A stretch of DNA of 64,000 bases from OLB7 sp966250335 (GTDB lineage Bacteria > Bacteroidota > Ignavibacteria > OLB7). The DNA lies in assembly GCA_966250335.1 (NCBI GenBank), contig CBINGZ010000033.1:1-64000 (forward strand). The letters are read 5' to 3'. Below, in pieces: positions 1 to 8,455 of this stretch. Both the position numbers and the translations under genes were made by a program. Position 1 is the stretch's first letter, and each line of letters starts with the position of its first letter. The notes under the pieces are model-generated. The model worked only from the letters and a program-made list of their open reading frames with translations, made no database searches and was not told the origin of the DNA.

Positions 1-579
1 GATCGCATGCTCCCCCACCCCGCTGGCGGTCATCACCTCCGAATCGATCGCGATGCAGTCCAGGCACGACTTCTCCAGCAGCACGGCCCCCGGCCCCGCC
101 GCGAAGACGTTCTCATCGAGCAGCGGGGGTATCTGCTCCACGGCGATCGTCTTCAGTTCGGTGAGCCGCCGGAACTCCGGCTGCACCTGGAAGAGCCCGG
201 CATAGACGCCGCGCCGACCGGCGGGTATCAGGGAGATGACGCGGGAGCGGTGGCCGACCTTTCCAAGATCGCGGACGCCGTAGGCGATGGCGTCCAGGCT
301 CGGCACCGGGATCATGCCGGCGCCGGTCGCCATGGCAAGCCCCAGCGCGAAGGAGAGACCGATGCGGATGCCGGTGTAGGAACCGGGTCCGGTGGAGACC
401 GCCACGACGGAGATCTCGGAGGCTCGCGCGTCGGCGATCTCCAGCGCCTCCCGGAAGAGTTTCGCCAGCAGGCGGTCGTGGGATCTGGGGATCTCGGCGT
501 GCAGTTCGGCGACCAGTCTGTCGTCGTCGAAGAGCGCCACGCCGCAGGTATCCCCGGTTGTTTCTATTGCAGCCAGCAT
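1..579 (-). CDS. tsaB: TsaB, t6A tRNA-modification subunit (3' end beyond window)
   Basis: The frame reads inward from an ATG at 579 and is still open at base 1, so about 193 N-terminal residues are present and the C-terminus is missing. TsaB is the inactive Kae1 paralogue that scaffolds TsaD and TsaE when threonylcarbamoyl is added to A37 of ANN-decoding tRNAs in the cytoplasm. Visible hallmarks are the actin-like N-terminal strand MLAAIETTGDTCGVALF and the family signature GPGSYTG at residues 64-70, followed by IRIG. The next gene upstream on the same strand is tsaE, so two subunits of one complex are neighbours. In-frame codons before the ATG offer no better start. Confidence is high for the family; the catalytic state cannot be judged from a partial protein. 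Confidence 0.9.
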   Translation of the reverse strand, partial: MLAAIETTGDTCGVALFDDDRLVAELHAEIPRSHDRLLAKLFREALEIADARASEISVVAVSTGPGSYTGIRIGLSFALGLAMATGAGMIPVPSLDAIAYGVRDLGKVGHRSRVISLIPAGRRGVYAGLFQVQPEFRRLTELKTIAVEQIPPLLDENVFAAGPGAVLLEKSCLDCIAIDSEVMTASGVGEHAI

Positions 580-678
580 GATGCGTATGCCTTGTCGTCG
601 AGGTTCGTCAGGGGCCGCGCGGGGGCCCGGCGGCCGGTGAACGCCGGGTGCGGAGAGCGGCCGGCGTTCAAACAAAGA

Positions 679-730
679 GTGCGTGTTACGGAGCGCAGGT
701 TCTACAGCCGTTGCGCTTCGCAACACGCAC
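679..730 (-). terminator. Possible terminator or inverted repeat between tsaE and tsaB
   Basis: GTGCGTGTT at 679-687 pairs perfectly with AACACGCAC at 722-730, with a small GTTGCG/CGCAAC hairpin nested inside. Read on the minus strand it is followed by TCTTTGTTT, which would suit a weak intrinsic terminator after tsaE. A second 9-bp inverted repeat (639-647 with 661-669, GAACGCCGG) follows directly but has no T-tract. It could instead be a short intergenic palindromic repeat. Confidence 0.35.
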
Positions 731-800
731 CACGAAGGTCGATCGTGTTACGACCCCGGCACGGAGGGCGGGCCGGGGTTGCCGGTATCCGGGGGGGATA

Positions 801-1298
801 TCAGCGTCGGCCGCCGATGCTCCCCGCCACGGGCACCATCTGGGTATCGGCGCTCCGATGGATCACCTCGATCCGGCGTTCGTTGTCATGTTCGACGCCG
901 TAGAAATGAATCTCGTAGCGCGCCTGCGGAAGAACGGGCTCGCAGAATTCGGCCCATTCGATGAGCTTGATCGAGGCCGGATCGCCGAGGATCTCTTCCA
1001 ATCCGATCTCGGCCAGCTCCGACTGCGAGGTAAGCCTGTAGAGATCGATATGGCTGATCTCCACGCGGCGGTCCTTGCGATCCTCTCCTGTATACTGGTT
1101 GACGATTGTGTATGTCGGGCTGGAGACGATCTCCTCCACGTGCATTCCGATGCAGATCCCCTTGATGAACTCGGTCTTGCCGGCTCCGAGATCGCCGTAG
1201 AACGCGACGACGTCCCCCGGTACGAGCCGCAGGGAGAAGTTCACACCGAAGCGGTGCGTCTGCTCCTCGCTGGAACTGGAGTAAATTTCAACGTCCAT
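801..1298 (-). CDS. tsaE: TsaE, t6A biosynthesis ATPase
   Basis: This 165-residue protein is a P-loop ATPase of the TsaE/YjeE family, which works with TsaB and TsaD to make threonylcarbamoyladenosine on tRNA. The Walker A motif GDLGAGKT lies at residues 35-42, the family motif SSPTY at 59-63, and the H-x-DLYR motif at about 83-88. The length is normal for the family. The C-terminal tail after the EWAE motif is slightly extended. The gene lies upstream of tsaB on the same strand and downstream of porX, consistent with a small operon, although an inverted repeat separates it from tsaB. Confidence 0.95.
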   Translation of the reverse strand: MDVEIYSSSSEEQTHRFGVNFSLRLVPGDVVAFYGDLGAGKTEFIKGICIGMHVEEIVSSPTYTIVNQYTGEDRKDRRVEISHIDLYRLTSQSELAEIGLEEILGDPASIKLIEWAEFCEPVLPQARYEIHFYGVEHDNERRIEVIHRSADTQMVPVAGSIGGRR

Positions 1299-1467
1299 GG
1301 TAATTGATCACTTCGTCGCCGACATACCGAGCGGTTGCCTCTCGTGGGGGGCATGCGGAACGCTTCCGAGCACTACTCAATGCGATCGTCCGGCGCTGAA
1401 TCGGGGCCGGCGATACGGTGTATGAAGGAAGGTCCGCACGAGCCTGCTGTCGTTCGGCCTGGGCCGG

Positions 1468-3036
1468 CTACCGCGGTTTCAGAGAAACCACGGGGAGTAT
1501 CATCTCTTCCATCGAGATCCCGCCATGCTGGAAGCTGTCGCGGTAATGGTTGAGATAGTAATGATACTCCGTCGGGTAGACGAAGTAGTAATCCTCCTTT
1601 GCTATTACATACTCTGTCATGATCCCACGACGTGGGAGCTTGTAGTCGTCCGGCTTACGGACGTGAACGGCGAACTTCTCATCGACCTTGACGTTCCGCC
1701 CGTACTTGTAGCGCAGGTTGGTCGAGGTTTCTCTATCCCCGAGCGCCTTTGCGCCGCGCATGCAGCGGATCGCTCCATGGTCGGTGGTAATGATGATCTG
1801 AACGTCCTTGACCTGGGCGAGCGTCCGCAACATGCCAAAGAAACTCGAATGTTCAAACCAGCTTCGCGTCAGCGATCTGTAGGCCGATTCGTGCGGGGCG
1901 ATCTCCTTCAGGATCGGGTAGTCGCTCCGTGAGTGTGCCATCATATCCACGGCGTTCACCACGATCGTCGTAAGCTGCGACTGGGTGTAGCTGAGGATCT
2001 CCGCCTCGATCTTCTTGCCGAAATCGGTGTCGATGATCTTGACGTATCGTATGCCGCTTCGCAGATTCACGCGCTTGCGCTGGAGAAGCTTCTCCAGCAG
2101 CTCCTTCTCGTACTTGTTCTGCGAATGGTCATCATCCTTCCCCCCCTGCCAGAGGTCGGGATAATGGTTCTCGATCTCCATCGGGAAAAGCCCGGCGAAG
2201 ATCGCATTGCGACAGTATGTCGTCGCCGTCGGAAGAATGCTGAAATAGTAGTCCTTCTGGACCGTGAAGCTCTTGGTCAGAAGCTCCTCCATGACCAGCC
2301 ACTGGTCCAGCCTCATGCAGTCTATGACGAACACGAAGACCGGTCCCGTGTCCTTCTTGACCAGCGGGAGGACATATTCGTTCATGATGTCGGTGCTGAG
2401 CAGGGGGCGTTCCCCCTTGGGGGCCTCCAGCCAGCCGGGGTAGTTCTTCTCCACGAACTTCCCGAACTCCGAGTTGGCGTCGCGGCGCTGGTCGGCGAGC
2501 GTCTGCTCCAGCCCCAGGTCGCGGTGACGGTCGAACTCGATCTCCCAGTTGGTCATCTTGACATAGAGGGCGATCCACTCCTCCCAGTCCATCGGCTGCA
2601 TCAGCTGCATCGCGAGCTGATTGAACTCCTTGATGTAGTCGCGCGAGACGTAGTCCGCCTCCAGCTTGCTCCCCTCAAGGAATTTCTTGCACGCCAGAAG
2701 GATCTGGGTGGGATTGACCGGCTTGGTCAGATAATCGGAGATGCGGCGGCCGATCGCCTCCTCCATCACCGACTCCGCCTCGTTCTTGGTGACCATCACC
2801 ACCGGCAGCGACGTCTGGATCTCCTTGATCTCGGCAAGGGTCTCCAGCCCCCCCATGCCGACCATCGACTCGTCCAGAAAGACGAGATCGAAGGGATGAT
2901 CCTTTACCAGTGAAATGGCGTCTTCTCCGTTGGTCACGGTTTCGACGTCATACCCTTTTGCCTGAAGAAGTTTGATATGGGGGCGAAGAAGATCTATCTC
3001 GTCGTCCACCCAGAGGATACGCCAGGGACTTGCCAT
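1468..3036 (-). CDS. porX: PorX-like response regulator with PglZ domain
   Basis: The 522-residue protein has an N-terminal CheY-like receiver (acidic pair D11/D12, phospho-acceptor D55 in LVFLDESM, conserved T83 and K105) followed by a PglZ domain of the alkaline phosphatase superfamily from about residue 200 to the end. In the PglZ part the nucleophile-region motif VFVFVIDCMRLD and the metal-binding TTDHG motif are both visible. This architecture and length match PorX, which with PorY controls T9SS genes in Bacteroidota and has been reported to act as a phosphodiesterase on oligonucleotide signals. No porY-like kinase lies alongside. It is divergent from a cluster of T9SS-related genes, which supports the assignment. 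The ATG at 3036 gives a full receiver domain. Confidence 0.92.
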   Translation of the reverse strand: MASPWRILWVDDEIDLLRPHIKLLQAKGYDVETVTNGEDAISLVKDHPFDLVFLDESMVGMGGLETLAEIKEIQTSLPVVMVTKNEAESVMEEAIGRRISDYLTKPVNPTQILLACKKFLEGSKLEADYVSRDYIKEFNQLAMQLMQPMDWEEWIALYVKMTNWEIEFDRHRDLGLEQTLADQRRDANSEFGKFVEKNYPGWLEAPKGERPLLSTDIMNEYVLPLVKKDTGPVFVFVIDCMRLDQWLVMEELLTKSFTVQKDYYFSILPTATTYCRNAIFAGLFPMEIENHYPDLWQGGKDDDHSQNKYEKELLEKLLQRKRVNLRSGIRYVKIIDTDFGKKIEAEILSYTQSQLTTIVVNAVDMMAHSRSDYPILKEIAPHESAYRSLTRSWFEHSSFFGMLRTLAQVKDVQIIITTDHGAIRCMRGAKALGDRETSTNLRYKYGRNVKVDEKFAVHVRKPDDYKLPRRGIMTEYVIAKEDYYFVYPTEYHYYLNHYRDSFQHGGISMEEMILPVVSLKPR

Positions 3037-3360
3037 ACATGCTCTCTGTTCGTGAATTCAATGCACCTGCGGCGTGATGCTCACGCCCTGTTCACACGGT
3101 ATCGAACCTTCAACCCGCCTCACTCCTCTGATTGAATTGAACGGCCTTGGCGCGGCCGGCGCGTATCCGAAGCTGGTCGCCGGAGAGGGGTCGTTCTTCC
3201 GGCGGACCCAAAATAGTGTATGGAAAACGATTTCGCCACCATACTGAAAAATCCCCTACACTTTTCGACATGTGACCCTATATTAGCCCGCAATCGCCTG
3301 AAAAAGTTCCCCCTCCCCCTTTCCGTCCAATCGGACGGTACCATTCGACGTTCCTGTTCC
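3037..3360. other. Divergent intergenic region between porX and the T9SS cargo gene
   Basis: About 320 bases separate the porX start from the chosen cargo start. The stretch 3205-3300 is more AT-rich than its surroundings and probably holds promoters for both directions. No perfect TAnnTTTG box was found. An ATG at 3220 in frame with the cargo gene would add 47 hydrophilic residues before the signal peptide and is therefore disfavoured as a start. Confidence 0.5.
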
Positions 3361-6327
3361 GTGCGGCGTTTATATCGATACATACTCTTTCTCCTGCTGC
3401 TGAGCCCCGTTGTACCGGCCCTCCCCGGTTCAACGGCGATGGCACAGGCCCCCCCCGTGCCGGAAGGGTCCTCCACCTGGTGGTACCCGCTCGGCAACCC
3501 GGAGGGAACCCGCCGCAACCCGGCCCCGACCCTGACCGGGAGCCCGGATGAGCTGACGATCAAGTGGAGAACGACCGCACTGAAGAACTCGCCGGTGGTG
3601 CTGGTGGGAGGGCTGCGGCTTCTTGGAGGGAAGACCCAGCAGATCGTGGGGATCGAGGCGGGAACGAACAGGCTGAAGATTCTCTCGGAGAAGGGGAAGA
3701 TTCAGCTCGATACCCTGTACGACGGGGCGTTCGATGAGCGCCCATACACGCTGCGGCTGACGGGACTCTTCAACTCCAACTCGCCGACGCCGACCGGGAT
3801 CGGCAGGCCGAATCTGATCGGCCTCGGGGTGGAACGGGAGCAGAAGAAAGGCCCTCCCGACCCCGACTCCCTCCGCGGCATCCTCACCGGGCCGGACGGA
3901 CGCATTCTCCATACGATCCCGATGTCGCGGATCCCGAACGGCGAAGAACCGGAGAGCTACCTCGCCGGAGTCTATCCCACGGCCGTCTTCAAGCCGTCGC
4001 AGGATGAGCCTCCGATGATCCTGGCGCACGCGAGCCAGTTCAACTACCGCGGCCCGGCCGGCGTACCGAACCCGCGCAACCAGAACGGGATCTGGCGCTT
4101 CAAGCTGGAAGGGACCGGCAGCGACGCCATCGACCCGCTCTGGTTCTATCCGATAGCTCCGGGGACCTACCCCCAGCAGCCGGCGATCATCGTCGACACG
4201 ACGAGGGATACCTCCACCTACGTCGGGGTCTCCACACGTTCGCTCGGGCTCCCCGGAGGGATAGCCGTCCCCGCGACAGCGGGACATATCACCTATTCCA
4301 CCAGTCAGTACTCGATCTCGCTCGATGCAAGCGATCCGCTGGCGCCCCGTCCCGTCGAGACGCGCAGAATGCCGCCGCAGGTGGTGCAGGAACTCAGGGG
4401 AGACAGCACCGGCGAGACCAACAGCTATTTCTTCAGACTGAAGTCGAACAATCCCTCCCCCGTCCCCGGAACGAACGATATCTACCGGGTGGTGACCTCC
4501 AACTATTCGCAGAATCGTCCCGGTACTCCGGTGATCCTGGTGGCCTATGCGGCGGCGGCTCTCTCCGAGGAGGCGATCAAGCAGATCGGCCTGGAATACA
4601 ACGCCAACCTTCCCCCCTCCCTGAGAAACAAGGGCTGGACGATCGTTGCCGCCGATGTCGACGGGTCCGATTTCGGGACCTATGACAAGGCGACGAGGGA
4701 TGACTTCCCTCTCAACGAAAGCGACGAGGTCATCGCCGCCTACCGCGATATGAACGGCGCCGACATCAAAGGGAATTCCCTGTTGGTGTACCGCCTGAAC
4801 TACGACGCCAAAGCCCCCGATGGCCGCCCCTTCTGGGCCCCGGTCACAGTGTCGTTCGACGGACGCCTGCTCGCCGCAGCCGATCTGGTGAAGGACCCCA
4901 AGGGGAAACAGGAACTCGTGATCGCCAACGGCAACACCCTCTCCATCCTGCGGTTGCGCGATTACGACGTCGTGGCGGCGGAGCCGGTGATCGACATCTC
5001 CAAACGGCGCTGGTTCGATTCCCTCAGGAAGTTCACCTTCGACTCCACGGTAGTCTCCGTGGCGATCGCCGACCTGGAGGGGACGGGAGACAACGACCTG
5101 ATCGTCGTCACGAAAACCGCGACCTACGCCATCGGCCGGCCGATCGCCGAGCCGCTCGGAACCGTGGAGGAGGAGGGCGGAACCTACTGCCTCGGCGACG
5201 ATGTGACCGTCGACTGGGGACGAAGGATCGTCGGAGGGGGCGAGGAGGGGCTCTCCATTCATGCCCTCGATTCCGACAGCAACGAAATCCCCCTGATCGA
5301 TCCCTTCCCCCTTCCCGACACGGCGACCGCCTACGGGGAGCTCAGCTACCGGTTCTCCACTCTGGGCCTGGAACCGGGGAGCTACGAGGTAGTGATCCGG
5401 GACAAGGTTCTCCCCGACCTGAAGGCGCGCGGAGGAAGGTTCACGATCGCCACCCCTCTCCTTCAGGCGGTGAAGCTCCCCAAGAACGAGTACGCCTGGG
5501 GGGAGCCGATCACGTTCCGGGTCGGCTACCTCTGCACGAAGAATCTGGTTCTGGAACGCCGCTCCGGCTCCGGCGGGGAGTGGAGGGAACAGGAGGAAGC
5601 AATAGTCGACTATCCCGCGGGTACCGACTCGGTCGTCGTCTCGACCTCGATCTCCTGCCTCGACCCCTGCATGACCGAAAATCTTGAGACCGTGGAGTTC
5701 CGACTGCGCGACACGACCCTCAGGATCGAATCGGGAAGCGATTCGTTCATCATCCGGTCGACGGCAAAGCATGTCGACAGCGGCCAGGGCTCCGGAACGA
5801 CACGAGAGATCGGATGGAACCGGACCGACTTCGGGTGCGAGAGCGTCTCGATCTCCCTGACGCTCGAGGGAAAGGGGATCGAAGGAGGGGGTATCTTCCC
5901 GAACGTGGGGACCGCCACCCTCAGACTCGGCAACGAGGTCTCCGGCAAGGTGGAGGCCCGCATCTGCTGCATCGGCAATGCGACCGCATGCGATTTCGGC
6001 AAGACCTCCTTCGAGGTCGAGGCCCCGCCGGCCGGGAACTACATCCAGCCGAACCCGTTCGACCCGAACGGCGCCGGGGGGATGGGAGTCTCGATCTACT
6101 ATACCCTGGAGGAGGAGGGCCCCGTCTCGATCACGATCATTGACGCGGCCCGCGCCGTGGTACGGCGGCTCCTGAGCTCGGAGGATCGCCGCAAGGGGTT
6201 GAACGTGGATGAATGGGACGGCCGGAACTCCGCCGGTGAAATCGTCGCCAACGGGACGTATATTTGCATCATCGAATCCGGTGACGGACGGATTACCCCC
6301 CTCCCTATCTTCGTGCGGAAACTCTGA
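3361..6327 (+). CDS. Large secreted protein with T9SS/FlgD-like C-terminal domain
   Basis: With the GTG at 3361 the product is 988 residues and begins with a clean signal peptide (basic RRLYRY, then a Leu-rich core and an Ala-x-Ala type site near TAMAQA). An in-frame ATG at 3220 would bury this signal. The central part is beta-rich with FG-GAP/VCBS-like phrases such as IADLEGTGDNDLIVV, and further C-terminal there are Ig-like stretches with several cysteines. The last 95 residues (about 894-988) begin with NPFDP and contain EWDGRNSAGEIVANGTY, the FlgD-like Ig fold used as a T9SS sorting signal. The protein is predicted to be exported by Sec, then moved across the outer membrane by T9SS. Its enzymatic function, if any, is not recognisable. 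It is followed at once by two T9SS-related genes. Confidence 0.8.
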   Translation: MRRLYRYILFLLLLSPVVPALPGSTAMAQAPPVPEGSSTWWYPLGNPEGTRRNPAPTLTGSPDELTIKWRTTALKNSPVVLVGGLRLLGGKTQQIVGIEAGTNRLKILSEKGKIQLDTLYDGAFDERPYTLRLTGLFNSNSPTPTGIGRPNLIGLGVEREQKKGPPDPDSLRGILTGPDGRILHTIPMSRIPNGEEPESYLAGVYPTAVFKPSQDEPPMILAHASQFNYRGPAGVPNPRNQNGIWRFKLEGTGSDAIDPLWFYPIAPGTYPQQPAIIVDTTRDTSTYVGVSTRSLGLPGGIAVPATAGHITYSTSQYSISLDASDPLAPRPVETRRMPPQVVQELRGDSTGETNSYFFRLKSNNPSPVPGTNDIYRVVTSNYSQNRPGTPVILVAYAAAALSEEAIKQIGLEYNANLPPSLRNKGWTIVAADVDGSDFGTYDKATRDDFPLNESDEVIAAYRDMNGADIKGNSLLVYRLNYDAKAPDGRPFWAPVTVSFDGRLLAAADLVKDPKGKQELVIANGNTLSILRLRDYDVVAAEPVIDISKRRWFDSLRKFTFDSTVVSVAIADLEGTGDNDLIVVTKTATYAIGRPIAEPLGTVEEEGGTYCLGDDVTVDWGRRIVGGGEEGLSIHALDSDSNEIPLIDPFPLPDTATAYGELSYRFSTLGLEPGSYEVVIRDKVLPDLKARGGRFTIATPLLQAVKLPKNEYAWGEPITFRVGYLCTKNLVLERRSGSGGEWREQEEAIVDYPAGTDSVVVSTSISCLDPCMTENLETVEFRLRDTTLRIESGSDSFIIRSTAKHVDSGQGSGTTREIGWNRTDFGCESVSISLTLEGKGIEGGGIFPNVGTATLRLGNEVSGKVEARICCIGNATACDFGKTSFEVEAPPAGNYIQPNPFDPNGAGGMGVSIYYTLEEEGPVSITIIDAARAVVRRLLSSEDRRKGLNVDEWDGRNSAGEIVANGTYICIIESGDGRITPLPIFVRKL

Positions 6328-6338
6328 GACGATAACAC

Positions 6339-6737
6339 TTGAAACGATCATTACTTCATAGCAGCCTGCTGTTTGCTCTGATTTCCCCCATGGAGCAGGC
6401 GGTGGCCGCGACGCAACCGTTCGGCATGCCCGGCGTCCGCAGCGACGGGAAGCAGCAGGTGGAACCGAAGAAGAAGGAGATCACGACGAGTGTGACCCGC
6501 TCGATCGAGAACGAGACGATCTCCATGACGGCGCTCTTCCCCGACGACTACGGCGGCATCAGAGTCGCCCTCTTCAATCTCCTCGGCAAACTGATGGATG
6601 TCGACCCGACGACGGCGGTGGCGAAAGGGAGCCATACGTTCGTCTTCAGGACGAACGGTCTGCCGAACGGGCCGTACCTCGTCGTCCTGGAAGCGGGCGG
6701 ACAGCGGATCACGAAGAAGATCATGCTGAACCGGTAG
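6339..6737 (+). CDS. Small secreted protein consisting mainly of a T9SS type A sorting domain
   Basis: The product has 132 residues: a signal peptide (MKRSLLHSSLLFALISP and an Ala-rich cleavage region), a short basic/polar linker of roughly 35 residues, and then a domain with the typical T9SS CTD pattern (VALFNLLGKLM, a Gly-rich strand, LPNGPYLVVLEAGG and a final KKIMLNR). There is no separate cargo domain. The start is TTG at 6339; an in-frame stop at 6333 rules out anything further upstream, and the next ATG (6390) would delete the signal peptide. It lies 11 bases after the large cargo gene and just before the PorV-like gene, so co-transcription is likely. The function is unknown. Confidence 0.75.
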   Translation: MKRSLLHSSLLFALISPMEQAVAATQPFGMPGVRSDGKQQVEPKKKEITTSVTRSIENETISMTALFPDDYGGIRVALFNLLGKLMDVDPTTAVAKGSHTFVFRTNGLPNGPYLVVLEAGGQRITKKIMLNR

Positions 6738-6772
6738 ACCCCGGTTCCCCGCAGCCGACCTCCCCCCTCCCC

Positions 6773-7780
6773 ATGCCCCTGATCCGTACCATATCCTCCC
6801 TGGGATTGTCGACCCTGCTCGCCGCCGTGACGGCGCCGACGCTCCATGCCCAGCTCGATCTCGGCGGATACGCCGGCGCGCCGATACGCGCGGCCGGTCT
6901 GCCGAACGAGGTGATCATGGGGGGAACGTTCGGATCGATCTCCCCCGACGCCTCCGCCGTCTTCGTCAACAGCGCCTATCTGCCGATGCTCCGGCAGCAT
7001 ACGGTCAGCGTCGCCCACTCCTTCCTCCCCTTCGGCCAGAAACTCGACATGATCGGCTACGGGTTCGGGAGCGAGAGGATCTTCGGGTTCGGAGTAGGTA
7101 TATCGCGGTACGGACTTGCCGACGTCGAGGGGCGCACCCTGCTCGGCGAACGGACGGGGAACATATCAAGTTCCGATATGGCGTTCTCCGTCGGCGGGGG
7201 GCTCACGCTCGGCCCGGCCGCCGTCGGCGCCACCATCCGCTATCTCCGCCGTGATCTTACCGGCGTCGAAGGGGGTGAGAACGGCTATACGGTCGACCTG
7301 AGCGGCGTGATGATGCTCGACGACCGCTATCATTTCTCCTTCAGCGTGAACAATATCGCGGGGGGAATGGTCGCCTCCTACGACTCCGGCCCCACCGAGA
7401 CGATCCCCTGGAACACACGGATCGGGTTCGCCTACCTCCATCCGCTGCAGGAGCCGAGGGAGGAGATCGTCCGGACCGACCCGACCGGAAAACGGAAGGT
7501 GAACCGCCTGCTGCCCGACACCTATCTGATGGGGGCGATCGAGTCGCGCATGTCGAGCGCCGACAGCGTCCCGATCTTCACGTTCGCCCTCGAGTCGGTC
7601 CCGAGCGACGCCGTCGACGTCGGACTGCGGTTCGGGCTGAACACCCTCGGCGACCTCTCGTTCGGGACGTTCGTGCCGATACCGTTCGAGCGCGATCTGC
7701 GGATCGACATGAGCGCCAGATCGAACTACGGCTCCTACGGGGATCTCACCTACCATCTGATGATCACGCTGGGATTCTGA
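6773..7780 (+). CDS. PorV/PorQ-family outer-membrane beta-barrel protein
   Basis: The 335-residue protein starts with a signal peptide ending near LHAQ and then shows alternating amphipathic strands ending in a terminal phenylalanine (LMITLGF), as in outer-membrane barrels. The N-terminal phrase GGTFGSISPDASAVFVNSAYL matches the PorV/PorQ family, related to the FadL/OmpP1 fold. PorV in Bacteroidota shuttles T9SS cargo from the translocon to the attachment complex, while PorQ homologues have related roles. The position directly behind two CTD-bearing genes fits such a role. Which subfamily it belongs to cannot be settled by eye, so no symbol is given. Confidence 0.82.
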   Translation: MPLIRTISSLGLSTLLAAVTAPTLHAQLDLGGYAGAPIRAAGLPNEVIMGGTFGSISPDASAVFVNSAYLPMLRQHTVSVAHSFLPFGQKLDMIGYGFGSERIFGFGVGISRYGLADVEGRTLLGERTGNISSSDMAFSVGGGLTLGPAAVGATIRYLRRDLTGVEGGENGYTVDLSGVMMLDDRYHFSFSVNNIAGGMVASYDSGPTETIPWNTRIGFAYLHPLQEPREEIVRTDPTGKRKVNRLLPDTYLMGAIESRMSSADSVPIFTFALESVPSDAVDVGLRFGLNTLGDLSFGTFVPIPFERDLRIDMSARSNYGSYGDLTYHLMITLGF

Positions 7781-7860
7781 CCCCTCTCCCCTCCCTGCAA
7801 CAATTCGCAATCCGGGCGCCGGCCCCGGCGCGGCCCGGGATGCGCCATAACGAATCTTCC

Positions 7861-7868
7861 TATATTTG
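7861..7868 (+). promoter_or_regulatory. Candidate TAnnTTTG -7 box upstream of rpiB
   Basis: The octamer TATATTTG matches the Bacteroidota -7 consensus exactly and lies about 77 bases ahead of the rpiB start in a GC-rich intergenic region. No clear TTTG-type -33 element is seen at the usual spacing. Confidence 0.55.
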
Positions 7869-7945
7869 ACCGGTCGTTTCCCACGGATTCGACCGCGCGC
7901 GCTCCGGACCGGAGCACGCGGTATCACGCGCACCAGTAATCGATC

Positions 7946-8395
7946 ATGCAGAAACCGATCGCACTTGCCGCCGACCACGGCGGCATCGGATATAAGGATC
8001 GTATCGCAACCCATCTCCGCGACCTCGGGCACCAGGTCGTCGATTTCGGCACCTACTCCACCGACTCCACGGACTACCCCGACCTCGCCCGTCGCGCGGC
8101 CGATGCCGTCTCCACGGGAGAATCGGAGATGGGGATCATCGTCTGCGGCTCCGGCATCGGCGTCTCCATCGTCGCCAACAAGGTCGAGGGAGTCCGCGCC
8201 GCCTCCTGCGTCACGCCGGAGATGGCCCGTCTGGCGCGCGAGCATAATCACGCCAACGTCCTCACCCTGGGCGAACGCCTTGTGGACTGGGAGACGGCGC
8301 GGGAGATCGTCGACGCGTTCCTGACGACCGATTACTCGGACGACGAACGGCATCGCCGACGGGTGGAGAAGATCCATTCGCTGACGGGGAAGTGA
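7946..8395 (+). CDS. rpiB: Ribose 5-phosphate isomerase B
   Basis: The 149-residue protein interconverts ribose 5-phosphate and ribulose 5-phosphate in the non-oxidative pentose phosphate pathway. RpiB hallmarks are the ADHGG motif at residues 9-13, the catalytic cysteine C67 in IIVCGSGIG, and HNHANVLTLGER around residues 100-111. Length and motif spacing are those of the family. It has its own candidate promoter at 7861 and is followed 60 bases later by glyA; both genes serve one-carbon and nucleotide precursor metabolism and may be co-transcribed. Confidence 0.96.
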   Translation: MQKPIALAADHGGIGYKDRIATHLRDLGHQVVDFGTYSTDSTDYPDLARRAADAVSTGESEMGIIVCGSGIGVSIVANKVEGVRAASCVTPEMARLAREHNHANVLTLGERLVDWETAREIVDAFLTTDYSDDERHRRRVEKIHSLTGK

Positions 8396-8455
8396 TTCCC
8401 GACAACGTTCCTCCCGCTCCCTGAACTTCAACAGATCATCAGCAAAGCAATATCG

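Noticed and set aside
1933..2913. Plus-strand open frame of 326 codons opposite porX
   Set aside because: Leu/Asp/His-rich shadow of the porX frame; porX has intact receiver and PglZ motifs.
3430..6351. Minus-strand open frame of 973 codons opposite the T9SS cargo gene
   Set aside because: It is antisense to a gene with signal peptide and sorting domain, its translation has no domain, and long antisense frames are expected from the GC-rich codon use.
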